From NCBI RefSeq assembly GCF_048820915.1, contig NZ_JBMERR010000052.1, positions 1-6,265 of the forward strand: a DNA stretch of 6,265 nt, given 5' to 3'. Below the pieces are notes generated by a model, which worked only from the letters and a program-made list of their open reading frames with translations, ran no database searches and was not told the DNA's origin. Numbering within the stretch: the first letter of the stretch is position 1; the number at the start of each line of letters is the position of its first letter. This stretch comes from Cribrihabitans_A pelagius (GTDB lineage Bacteria > Pseudomonadota > Alphaproteobacteria > Rhodobacterales > Rhodobacteraceae). Below, piece after piece: positions 1 through 6,265 of the stretch. The position numbers and the translations under genes are program-made.

Positions 1-77
<77 letters not shown>

Positions 78-133
78 GCAGGGTTGTTTTGTTTGTCATC
101 GTGTTTTTTTGAGAGATGATTTGGATTTTTCTA
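78..133 (-). other. 5S to tRNA-fMet spacer
   Basis: A 56-nt A/T-rich transcribed spacer. Its part next to 5S (123-132) is the 3' arm of the 5S precursor stem. The rest holds no recognisable element and no independent promoter. Confidence 0.7.
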
Positions 134-262
134 GGTTTGGCGGTGACCTACTCTCCCAGGGCTTGAGCCCAAGTACCATCGGCGCGACAGTGCTTAACTT
201 CCGGGTTCGGGATGGGACCGGGTGTTTCACTTGTGCTGTAGCCACCAAACCGAGAAAAATCC
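123..262 (-). other. 5S precursor processing stem
   Basis: Positions 123-132 (ggatttttct) are the perfect complement of 253-262 (agaaaaatcc), giving 10 base pairs that extend 5S helix I after a single mismatch (133 against 252). Such a stem normally presents pre-5S rRNA for nuclease processing. Its outer arm overlaps the hairpin at 257-285, so the two folds cannot be complete at the same time. Confidence 0.7.
134..251 (-). rRNA. rrf: 5S ribosomal RNA
   Basis: The 5S rRNA is a structural RNA of the large ribosomal subunit. The minus strand begins GGTTTGGTGG and ends CCGCCAAACC, which pair as helix I. Between them are the characteristic 5S segments CCCATCCCGAAC (loop C region) and GATGGTA with GGGAGAGTAGG (loop E and helix IV/V region). 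Length is about 118 nt, normal for the family. It lies 3' of 23S and 5' of tRNA-fMet, transcribed with them. Exact mature ends may differ by a few bases. Confidence 0.97.
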
Positions 263-285
263 ACTCATCTTCGATGAGTGGATTT
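257..285 (-). other. perfect 13-bp hairpin upstream of 5S
   Basis: Arms 257-269 and 273-285 are exact complements around a 3-nt loop (ttc on the plus strand, GAA in the RNA). It sits just 5' of the 5S sequence in the precursor and shares bases 257-262 with the 5S processing stem, so it is either an alternative fold or an additional RNase III substrate. It lacks a U tract and should not act as a terminator. Confidence 0.7.
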
Positions 286-296
286 GGCGGCAGGCA

Positions 297-319
297 GCGT
301 ATTTGCGAAGCAAATGCGC
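297..319 (-). repeat. TTTGC/GCAAA-arm hairpin, copy 1
   Basis: Arms 297-306 and 310-319 pair around the loop gaa, with the core TTTGC-GAA-GCAAA. One position (300/316) is A.C in the RNA. Outer bases 293-296 can pair with 322-325. The same core arms recur at 3975-4004 and 4016-4040 in the 16S-tRNA-Ile spacer, so this is part of a small repeat family. Confidence 0.6.
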
Positions 320-334
320 GTTGCCGCACCTCCG

Positions 335-353
335 TTATGTCACAACGACATAA
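335..353 (-). other. hairpin in 23S-5S spacer
   Basis: Seven perfect base pairs (335-341 with 347-353, ttatgtc/gacataa) around the 5-nt loop acaac. Function unknown; one of several adjacent stem-loops in this spacer. Confidence 0.5.
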
Positions 354-380
354 GTTTCATCGAAGATGTCCAATCAACTT

Positions 381-406
381 GATTGCCTTTGTTTTCAAAG
401 GCAATC
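381..406 (-). other. perfect 11-bp hairpin in 23S-5S spacer
   Basis: Positions 381-391 (gattgcctttg) and 396-406 (caaaggcaatc) are exact complements around a tttt loop (AAAA in the RNA). There is no following U tract on the minus strand, so it is more likely a processing or protective structure than a terminator. A weaker hairpin 371-385 (caatc/gattg) overlaps its first arm. Confidence 0.65.
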
Positions 407-460
407 CTTGTCCAAGCCAAGCCATTTCTTGGTGTGTATGCTCTTGGTCTATCCATTGTA

Positions 461-489
461 ACACTGTCTGTTACTGGATCAAATCAAGC
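461..489 (-). other. 23S processing stalk, 3' arm
   Basis: Bases 474-489 (ctggatcaaatcaagc) are perfectly complementary over 16 bp to 3341-3356. After a 4 x 4 internal loop (470-473 against 3357-3360), 461-469 (acactgtct) pairs with 3361-3369 over a further 9 bp. The stalk brings together the two ends of 23S and is the classical site for RNase III cleavage of the precursor. Confidence 0.85.
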
Positions 490-905
490 CTGTCGGGCGA
501 TTAGTACCGGTCAACTGAATGCATTGCTGCACTTACATCTCCGGCCTATCGGCGTGGTGGTCTTCCACGGCCCTCAGGGATACCTTGTTTTGAGGGGGGC
601 TTCCCGCTTAGATGCCTTCAGCGGTTATCCTGTCCGATCATAGCTACCCAGCACTGCTATTGGCATAACAACTGGTCCACCAGTGGATCGTTCACCCCGG
701 TCCTCTCGTACTAGGGGCAACTCCTCTCAAGTATCCTACACCCACGGCAGATAGGGACCGAACTGTCTCACGACGTTCTAAACCCAGCTCACGTACCTCT
801 TTAAACGGCGAACAGCCGTACCCTTGGGACCTGCTCCAGCCCCAGGATGAGATGAGCCGACATCGAGGTGCCAAACACTGCCGTCGATATGGACTCTTGG
901 GCAGT

Positions 906-959
<54 letters not shown>

Positions 960-1082
960 GCGGGACCACCGGATCACTATGGCCGACTTTCGTCTCTGCT
1001 CGACTTGTCAGTCTTGCAGTCAGGCTGGCTTCTGCCATTGCACTCAACGAGCGATTTCCGACCGCTCTGAGCCAACCTTCGC

Positions 1083-1132
<50 letters not shown>

Positions 1133-1387
1133 ACGCAGGGTCCCGGATCCGGATAACGGACCGCGGTTAGATATCAAGAGTGCGAAGGGTGGTATCTCAA
1201 GGGAGGCTCCACCGCGACTGGCGTCACGGTTTCGATGCCTACCACCTATCCTGCACATCACAATCCTGATACCAGTGCGAAGCTGTAGTAAAGGTGCACG
1301 GGGTCTTTCCGTCTAACCGCGGGAAGCCTGCATCTTGACAGGCAATTCAATTTCGCTGAGTCGATGTTGGAGACAGCGGGGAAGTCG

Positions 1388-1470
<83 letters not shown>

Positions 1471-2032
1471 TGGGCTTCAATTCGGAGCTCTCACCCCTCC
1501 TTTTAACCTTCAGGCACCGGGCAGGCGTCAGACCCTATACGTCGCCTTGCGGCTTCGCAGAGCCCTGTGTTTTTAATAAACAGTCGCCACCCCCTGGTTT
1601 GTGCCCCCGGATCCAAGTTGCCTTGAACCCGGGCCTCCTTCTCGCGAACTTACGGAGGTATTTTGCCGAGTTCCTTCAACATCGTTCTCTCAAGCGCCTT
1701 GGTATTCTCTACCAGTCCACCTGTGTCGGTTTAGGGTACGGTCTGAAAGGAGGGCTATTTCCAGGGACTGATCAGCAGCCCTCCCAATCCGATAAGGGAG
1801 AACTACCTTCACAATCCGTCACCACTCCACGGCCCAGGAATATTAACCTGGTTCCCATCGCCTACGCCTTTCGGCCTCGGCTTAGGGGCCGGCTTACCCT
1901 GCTCAGATTAGCTTTAAGCAGGAACCCTTGGACTTTCGGCGAGAGTGTCTCTCACACTCTTTGTCGCTACTCATGTCATCATTCTCGCTAGTGATCTCTC
2001 CACCGGATGGCTCACGCCCCGGCTTCATCGAA

Positions 2033-2120
2033 AGGACTTGATACCTGCGCTACCGCCTATTCGGCTACTTGAGCGCGTTTTCACGCGCCGCATAACCGGC
2101 GGCAGTATAGGTAAAGTCCT
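2033..2120 (-). other. intervening sequence (extra stem) in 23S helix 46
   Basis: E. coli 23S has only a few bases at the equivalent of positions near 1200. Here there is an 88-nt insert closed by aggactt (2033-2039) with aagtcct (2114-2120), continued by 2042-2045 with 2110-2113 and by 2050-2057 with 2098-2105. At the tip, gcgcgt (2073-2078) and acgcgc (2083-2088) enclose an RNA GAAA tetraloop (2079-2082). In Rhodobacter relatives an extra stem in this helix is excised by RNase III, leaving a fragmented 23S; the same is inferred here. It contains a full copy of the 32-bp hairpin element. Confidence 0.8.
2046..2077 (-). repeat. 32-bp hairpin element, copy in 23S intervening sequence
   Basis: This segment (tgcgctaccg ... 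gagcgcg) is identical at all 32 positions to 5761-5792 in the 16S leader; identity stops abruptly on both sides. Taken alone it folds with GCGCT/AGCGC outer arms (2047-2051 with 2072-2076) and an inner GCC/GGC stem around a 5-nt loop (GAAUA in RNA). Within the intervening sequence its two ends can instead pair with neighbouring bases (2098-2105 and 2083-2088), so it may have seeded the extra stem. Confidence 0.85.
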
Positions 2121-2245
2121 ATGTCACACTACGCTCTGCTACCATGCCCTATGGGCATCCTCGGCTTCGGCTCATGGCTTGAGCCCCGTTACATCTTCGC
2201 CGCAGGACGTCTTATTTAGACCAGTGAGCTGTTACGCTATCTTTA

Positions 2246-2276
<31 letters not shown>

Positions 2277-3164
2277 TTGTTTTGGACATCCCACCTGCTT
2301 TCCCACTTAGCCATGAATTGGGGGCCTTAGCCGGAGGTCAGGGTTGTTTCCCTCTCCACGACGGACGTTAGCATCCGCCGTGTGTCTGCCATCTACTACT
2401 CCCGGGTATTCGGAGTTTGGTTAGGATCAGTAAGCCTGTGGGGCCCCATTACCCATCCAGTGCTCTACCCCCCGGGGTATTCGGATGACGCTCTACCTAA
2501 ATAGATTTCGCAGAGAACCAGCTATCTCCGAGTTTGATTGGCCTTTCACCCCTAGGCACAGCTCATCCCGATCTTTTTCAACAGATGTGGGTTCGGCCCT
2601 CCAATGCGTGTTACCGCATCTTCAGCCTGGCCATGCCTAGATCACTCGGTTTCGGGTCTGATCCCACGAACTCATGCGCCCTATTAAGACTCGCTTTCGC
2701 TGCGCCTCCGCCTAGCGGCTTAAGCTTGCTCGTGAGACCAAGTCGATGACCCATTATACAAAAGGTACGCTGTCAGGCCGCAAGGGCCCTCCAACTGATT
2801 GTAGGCGTTCGGTTTCAGGTACTGTTTCACTCCCCTCGCCGGGGTGCTTTTCACCTTTCCCTCACGGTACTGGTTCGCTATCGGTCAGTAAGGAGTACTT
2901 AGCCTTCGGAGGTGGTCCTCCGATCTTCGAACAGGATTTCACGTGTCCCGCCCTACTTAATACGTCCCTCAGAGCTTCCCATACGGGGCTGTCACCCGCT
3001 CTGGCTGCGTTTCCCAACGCATTCTGGTCACTCATCAGGCTCGGCTGGTCCGCGTTCGCTCGCCGCTACTAACGGAGTCTCTATTGATGTCCTTTCCTCC
3101 GGGTACTTAGATGTTTCAGTTCCCCGGGTTTGCTCTTATAGACCTATGTATTCAGTCCATAAGT

Positions 3165-3218
3165 ACCTGGTTAAGCCCATTATTGATTACCAGAGGTAAC
3201 AATAACGAACTTTCAGGT
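3165..3218 (-). other. enlarged 23S helix 9 (possible fragmentation site)
   Basis: acctg (3165-3169) and caggt (3214-3218) close a helix whose tip is a strong A/T-rich hairpin: 3180-3185 with 3200-3205 and 3187-3191 with 3195-3199, loop aga, with A3186 bulged. The E. coli counterpart is a much shorter stem. Helix 9 expansions are excised in many alphaproteobacteria, giving a 5.8S-like fragment. This one is of modest size, so cleavage is possible but not shown. Confidence 0.55.
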
Positions 3219-3340
3219 GGGTTCCCCCATTCAGAGATCTTGGGATCAAAGCCTATTCCCGGCTCCCCCAAGCTTATCGCAGGGTATCACGTCTTTCATC
3301 GCCTCTTACTGCCAAGGCATCCGCCAAACGCCCTTCTCGC

Positions 3341-3369
3341 GCTTGATTTGATCCAGAAAAAGACAGTGT
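3341..3369 (-). other. 23S processing stalk, 5' arm
   Basis: Partner of the arm at 461-489: 3341-3356 pairs with 474-489 (16 perfect bp) and 3361-3369 with 461-469 (9 bp), separated by a 4 x 4 internal loop. The hairpin element at 3372-3403 begins three bases beyond it. Confidence 0.85.
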
Positions 3370-3371
3370 AT

Positions 3372-3403
3372 TTTGCGCTGCCGCCTATTCGGCTGCAGGC
3401 AAA
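3372..3403 (-). repeat. 32-bp hairpin element, divergent copy next to 23S
   Basis: Positions 3374-3396 match the first 23 bases of the element with two changes (both a to g), then the sequence differs. The right side is rewritten but pairing is kept: TTTGC (3372-3376) with GCAAA (3399-3403), CTGC (3378-3381) with GCAG (3395-3398), GCC (3383-3385) with GGC (3391-3393), and the same TATTC loop (3386-3390). Preservation of the fold despite a new sequence suggests structure is what matters. Confidence 0.75.
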
Positions 3404-3700
3404 CCGTCACGACGCGGAAGCTGGTAAGAAACCGCATCTTTTCTTCTGAACCAAAAGCATACTTTTCCCGCCTGAACACCGCAGCGTTCAGACATGGTTT
3501 CAAAACCTCGCGGAATTGAAACCGGGTTAGTGTACTTGACTTGGACAATACTGCCGTTTCGGCCAGGCAGACCCGCGGACGCCCGAGGAAAGGGGCGTAT
3601 TCACGGGCTCGCGTCATGCCCCGAAGGACAATCGGCACCCAACCGAGGCCAATCCCTCACGCGGGCGGCCAACAGTATTGTTGATTGTATCTCTCTATAC

Positions 3701-3714
3701 GATGTCAAAGGATG
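3701..3714 (-). promoter_or_regulatory. possible second boxA in the spacer
   Basis: The RNA reads CATCCTTTGACATC, sharing the CTTTGACA core with the leader boxA (5999-6010). Bacterial rrn operons often carry a second boxA upstream of 23S to maintain NusB/NusE-dependent antitermination. The resemblance is partial, so the call is tentative. Confidence 0.4.
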
Positions 3715-3778
3715 TTTCGTCTGAAGAACAGACGTTCAAACAGTCAGCAACTGCTTGAAGATATGTTCTTCGGGGAAG

Positions 3779-3854
3779 TGGTGGAGCCTAGGAGGATCGA
3801 ACTCCTGACCTCCTGAATGCAAATCAGGCGCTCTCCCAGCTGAGCTAAGGCCCC
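3779..3854 (-). tRNA. tRNA-Ala (anticodon UGC)
   Basis: A 76-nt cloverleaf on the minus strand, GGGGCCT acceptor paired with AGGCTCC, then A73 and an encoded CCA (3779-3781). The anticodon loop TTTGCAT gives UGC, which reads alanine GCN codons. The G3.U70 wobble pair, the identity element recognised by alanyl-tRNA synthetase, is present. It follows tRNA-Ile by 42 bp, the usual order in 16S-23S spacers, and is released from the rRNA precursor by tRNA processing. Confidence 0.98.
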
Positions 3855-3862
3855 ATGTTGTC

Positions 3863-3894
3863 TGCACTACCGCCTATTCGGCTGCTTGAGTGCG
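3863..3894 (-). repeat. 32-bp hairpin element, copy between tRNA-Ile and tRNA-Ala
   Basis: It differs from the leader and 23S copies at three of 32 positions (3866, 3884, 3891). Two of these (g to a at 3866 and c to t at 3891) are partners in the outer stem, so a G:C pair has become A:U; the third (a to g at 3884) falls in the internal region. The element occupies nearly all of the 42-bp gap between the tRNAs (8 and 2 bases left on either side). It may be removed during tRNA maturation. Confidence 0.85.
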
Positions 3895-3896
3895 TA

Positions 3897-3973
<77 letters not shown>

Positions 3974-3974
3974 A

Positions 3975-4004
3975 GGTTTTCGTTTTGCGAAGCAAAACAA
4001 AACC
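3975..4004 (-). repeat. TTTGC/GCAAA-arm hairpin, copy 2
   Basis: ggtttt (3975-3980) pairs with aaaacc (3999-4004) and gttttgc (3982-3988) with gcaaaac (3992-3998) around the loop gaa, with C3981 bulged: 13 base pairs. It begins one base beyond the 5' end of tRNA-Ile and so may help define that end. It shares its core with the hairpin at 297-319. Confidence 0.65.
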
Positions 4005-4015
4005 GGTGTGCGACA

Positions 4016-4040
4016 GGCGATTTGCGCAAGCAAATCTGCC
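4016..4040 (-). repeat. TTTGC/GCAAA-arm hairpin, copy 3
   Basis: gatttgc (4019-4025) pairs with gcaaatc (4030-4036) around gcaa, extended by ggc (4016-4018) with gcc (4038-4040) across a bulged T4037. Adjacent to copy 2, with the same arm core but a 4-nt loop. Confidence 0.6.
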
Positions 4041-4104
4041 GAAAGCAGCACTCAGTGGTTATGTCACCGGGCAGCGCCGGTAACGGCTGCTGCCGCGATT
4101 TGTT

Positions 4105-4133
4105 CTGAAGAGATATGAGGACGGTCGGGCTCC
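4105..4133 (-). other. 16S processing stalk, 3' arm
   Basis: This arm (starting ctgaagagatatg) pairs with 5960-5988 in the leader over 29 positions with only two mismatches (4118/5975 and 4127/5966) and one G.U (4121/5972). The first 13 pairs are uninterrupted. It is the long-range stem enclosing pre-16S rRNA and the expected RNase III substrate. Confidence 0.85.
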
Positions 4134-4240
4134 TGGGGTCATCTTGCGATGCCCCGGATTGGACAGCTTTGTTTGCTGCCCGTTGCTAAGTGATCTTTGA
4201 GGACCGGTGATCCGAAGATCGGGCCAGTCTTGCTAAGACC

Positions 4241-5710
<1,470 letters not shown>

Positions 5711-5712
5711 AA

Positions 5713-5728
5713 ATGCCGTTGCCGGCAT
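5713..5728 (-). other. GCAA-tetraloop hairpin abutting 16S 5' end
   Basis: atgccg (5713-5718) and cggcat (5723-5728) are perfect complements; the RNA loop is GCAA, a stable GNRA tetraloop. It lies two bases from the inferred 16S 5' end and may guide final 5' trimming of the precursor. Confidence 0.6.
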
Positions 5729-5760
5729 ATCCTTGACGTCGAACCTCTGCACATCTTGGT

Positions 5761-5792
5761 TGCGCTACCGCCTATTCGGCTACTTGAGCGCG
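5761..5792 (-). repeat. 32-bp hairpin element, copy in 16S leader
   Basis: Identical over 32 bp to 2046-2077 inside 23S. Outer arms gcgct (5762-5766) and agcgc (5787-5791) pair; an inner GCC/GGC stem (5770-5772 with 5778-5780) presents the loop tattc (GAAUA in RNA). It lies within the precursor segment enclosed by the 16S stalk and is therefore removed during 16S maturation. Confidence 0.85.
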
Positions 5793-5854
5793 AAAGGCGT
5801 GATCCGGACCCGGCTAGGAACCCGGAATTGCAACCGTTATTCTCTGTTTTTCGT

Positions 5855-5878
5855 GCTTGGTTTCAAAGAAACCGAAGC
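5855..5878 (-). other. leader stem-loop
   Basis: gcttggtttc (5855-5864) pairs with gaaaccgaagc (5868-5878) around the loop aaa, 10 base pairs with G5874 bulged. The ggtttc/gaaacc arms also occur in the hairpin at 3496-3523. Function unknown. Confidence 0.5.
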
Positions 5879-5942
5879 CGTCCAAACAGTGAAGCTGACA
5901 CTTCATCATCGGCCCGAAAGCCTAGAAGCGCTGATATGAAGA

Positions 5943-5970
5943 GGTCTGATCCATCGAATGGAGCCAGACC
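5943..5970 (-). other. local hairpin competing with the 16S stalk
   Basis: ggtctg (5943-5948) pairs with cagacc (5965-5970) and tcca (5950-5953) with tgga (5959-5962), loop tcgaa. It uses 5960-5970, which are also needed by the 16S processing stalk, so the two folds exclude each other. The local hairpin can form long before the distant 3' arm is transcribed. Confidence 0.55.
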
Positions 5971-5988
5971 GCCCGCATATCTCTTCAG
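5960..5988 (-). other. 16S processing stalk, 5' arm
   Basis: Partner of 4105-4133 (27 of 29 positions paired). It starts 11 bases downstream of boxA in the transcript. With about 250 nt of leader between it and 16S, cleavage here would leave a long 5' extension that needs further trimming. Confidence 0.85.
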
Positions 5989-5998
5989 TCATCCAAAT

Positions 5999-6010
5999 TG
6001 TCAAAGAGCA
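5999..6010 (-). promoter_or_regulatory. boxA antitermination element
   Basis: The RNA reads TGCTCTTTGACA, very close to the bacterial rrn boxA (TGCTCTTTAACA). BoxA RNA is bound by NusB and NusE (S10), which load an antitermination complex so that RNA polymerase reads through the long untranslated operon. Position just upstream of the 16S stalk arm is as expected. It shows that transcription starts to its right, above position 6010. Confidence 0.85.
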
Positions 6011-6265
6011 CACATCCAACTTCAAGTCGGGGCCGGAAACCCCGGAGGCCAAAAACCAGACCGAAGCGCCAATCTTCCGGCGCGCCCGCCTCGCTCATCC
6101 TCAAGATGCCGCTGTCTCTCCAGCTGTCCTGCCGTCTCTCCGGCCCGTCCCGGCGCCTCTCCGCCGCGTTTCCCGATCCGATCCTGCATCGCCATCCCTG
6201 GCTCAGCGTCCCGTCCGGTGTGTCTCAGCAGCGCCTCAGCGCCGCCGGTGAAGGGGGTTCTAAGG
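6011..6265 (-). promoter_or_regulatory. rrn upstream and probable promoter region
   Basis: This G/C-rich 255-bp stretch lies directly upstream of boxA and must contain, or lead into, the operon promoter. I see no convincing -35/-10 pair. It holds a short hairpin at 6033-6045 (ccgg/ccgg, loop aaacc), which could be a boxB-like element if transcribed, and the inverted-repeat array at 6111-6165. CTCAGC occurs at 6202, 6224 and 6235, spaced 22 and 11 bp. A small minus-strand reading frame exists here but looks like chance low complexity. Confidence 0.45.
6111..6165. repeat. three tandem small inverted repeats, 20-21-bp period
   Basis: gctg-tctctc-cagc (6111-6124), gccg-tctctc-cggc (6131-6144) and ggcg-cctctc-cgcc (6152-6165) have the same 4-bp-arm, 6-base-centre design. 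The arms change from copy to copy but stay complementary, and the CTCTCC core is constant. Start-to-start spacing is 20 and 21 bp, two helical turns. As DNA they could be phased protein-binding sites; as RNA, three hexaloop hairpins. Function unknown. Confidence 0.6.

Larger units (their letters stand above)
252..473 (-). other. 23S to 5S internal transcribed spacer
   Basis: About 220 nt of transcribed spacer with no gene. It is unusually dense in stem-loops: 257-285, 297-319, 335-353, a small one at 358-368 (catc/gatg, loop gaa) and 381-406, with the distal 23S stalk arm at 461-469. No boxA, tRNA or promoter was recognised in it. Confidence 0.75.
3351..3778 (-). other. tRNA-Ala to 23S internal transcribed spacer
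   Basis: About 430 nt with no gene. It contains the 5' stalk arm of 23S, one hairpin-element copy (3372-3403), hairpins at 3472-3491 (ctgaac/gttcag), 3496-3523 (ggtttc/gaaacc), 3670-3683 (caaca/tgttg) and 3718-3734 (cgtctg/cagacg, loop aagaa), and a boxA-like sequence at 3701-3714. The stretch 3540-3660 is G/C-rich and probably structured, but I could not assign it a role. Confidence 0.75.
5711..5998 (-). other. 16S leader (transcribed 5' region)
   Basis: About 290 nt of leader between boxA and 16S with no gene. In RNA order it holds the 5' arm of the 16S stalk (5988-5960), an alternative local hairpin (5943-5970), a stem-loop at 5855-5878, one hairpin-element copy (5761-5792) and a GNRA hairpin directly before 16S (5713-5728). 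Confidence 0.75.

Noticed and set aside
257..406. Rho-independent terminators in the 23S-5S spacer
   Set aside because: Hairpins are strong, but none is followed by a U tract on the transcribed strand, and 5S and tRNA-fMet lie downstream.
1302..1313. Possible macrolide-resistance change in the 23S 2058 region
   Set aside because: The RNA reads GACGGAAAGACC, so A2058 and A2059 are wild type.
2033..2120. Group I intron or homing endonuclease in 23S
   Set aside because: The insert is only 88 nt, self-complementary and has no intron core or coding capacity; it is an intervening-sequence stem.
5971..6004. TTGACA within boxA as a -35 with GATATG 17 bp downstream
   Set aside because: TTGACA is part of boxA itself, the -10 match is poor and the start would lie inside the stalk arm.
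5997..6025. Promoter-like pair TTGAAG (6020-6025) and GACAAT (5997-6002) with 17-bp spacing on the minus strand
   Set aside because: The -10 would fall within boxA, which must be transcribed to work, and the start would miss much of the processing arm. Probably chance.
6111..6165. CRISPR array
   Set aside because: The repeated units are 14 bp with 6-7-bp gaps and changing arms, far too short for CRISPR repeats and spacers.
5958..6251. Plus-strand 97-codon frame and a minus-strand frame of about 57 codons upstream of the leader
   Set aside because: Arg/Pro/Gly-rich low-complexity products, overlapping boxA or the repeat array. No recognisable domain; better explained as G/C-rich regulatory DNA.

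Overview
This window is one almost complete ribosomal RNA (rrn) operon, read entirely from the minus strand. No protein gene is supported. In transcription order (right to left): upstream region with probable promoter and regulatory sequence (6265 to about 6011), boxA antitermination element (5999-6010), a roughly 290-nt leader, 16S rRNA (about 5710-4247), spacer, tRNA-Ile(GAU) (3973-3897), tRNA-Ala(UGC) (3854-3779), second spacer, 23S rRNA (about 3350-480), 23S-5S spacer, 5S rRNA (251-134) and initiator tRNA-fMet(CAU) (77-1). The operon runs off the left edge, so no terminator is visible.

The organism is very likely an alphaproteobacterium of the Rhodobacterales, probably in the Roseobacter group. 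The gene order 16S-Ile-Ala-23S-5S-fMet, the short 16S (about 1464 nt), the wording of its variable regions and an intervening sequence in 23S helix 46 all fit. The genus cannot be fixed without a database search. Near-perfect complementary arms around 16S, 23S and 5S form the stalks expected for RNase III processing of the precursor.

The most unusual feature is a small hairpin element of about 32 bp present four times in this operon, always in the same orientation and always outside the conserved rRNA core: in the 16S leader (5761-5792), between tRNA-Ile and tRNA-Ala (3863-3894, filling almost the whole 42-bp spacer), beside the 23S processing stalk (3372-3403) and inside the helix 46 intervening sequence of 23S (2046-2077). 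The leader and 23S copies are identical over 32 bp. The tRNA-spacer copy carries two substitutions that together preserve a base pair, and the 23S-flanking copy has rebuilt its outer stem. This looks like a selected or mobile RNA hairpin spreading within an rRNA operon.

Other points of note: a second family of hairpins with TTTGC/GCAAA arms in two spacers; a run of strong stem-loops between 23S and 5S; mutually exclusive folds at the 16S leader arm and the 5S precursor stem; an initiator tRNA whose three-G:C anticodon-stem signature is altered to A:U/G:C/G:C; and three small inverted repeats at 20-21-bp spacing upstream of the operon, where regulators of rrn promoters usually bind.
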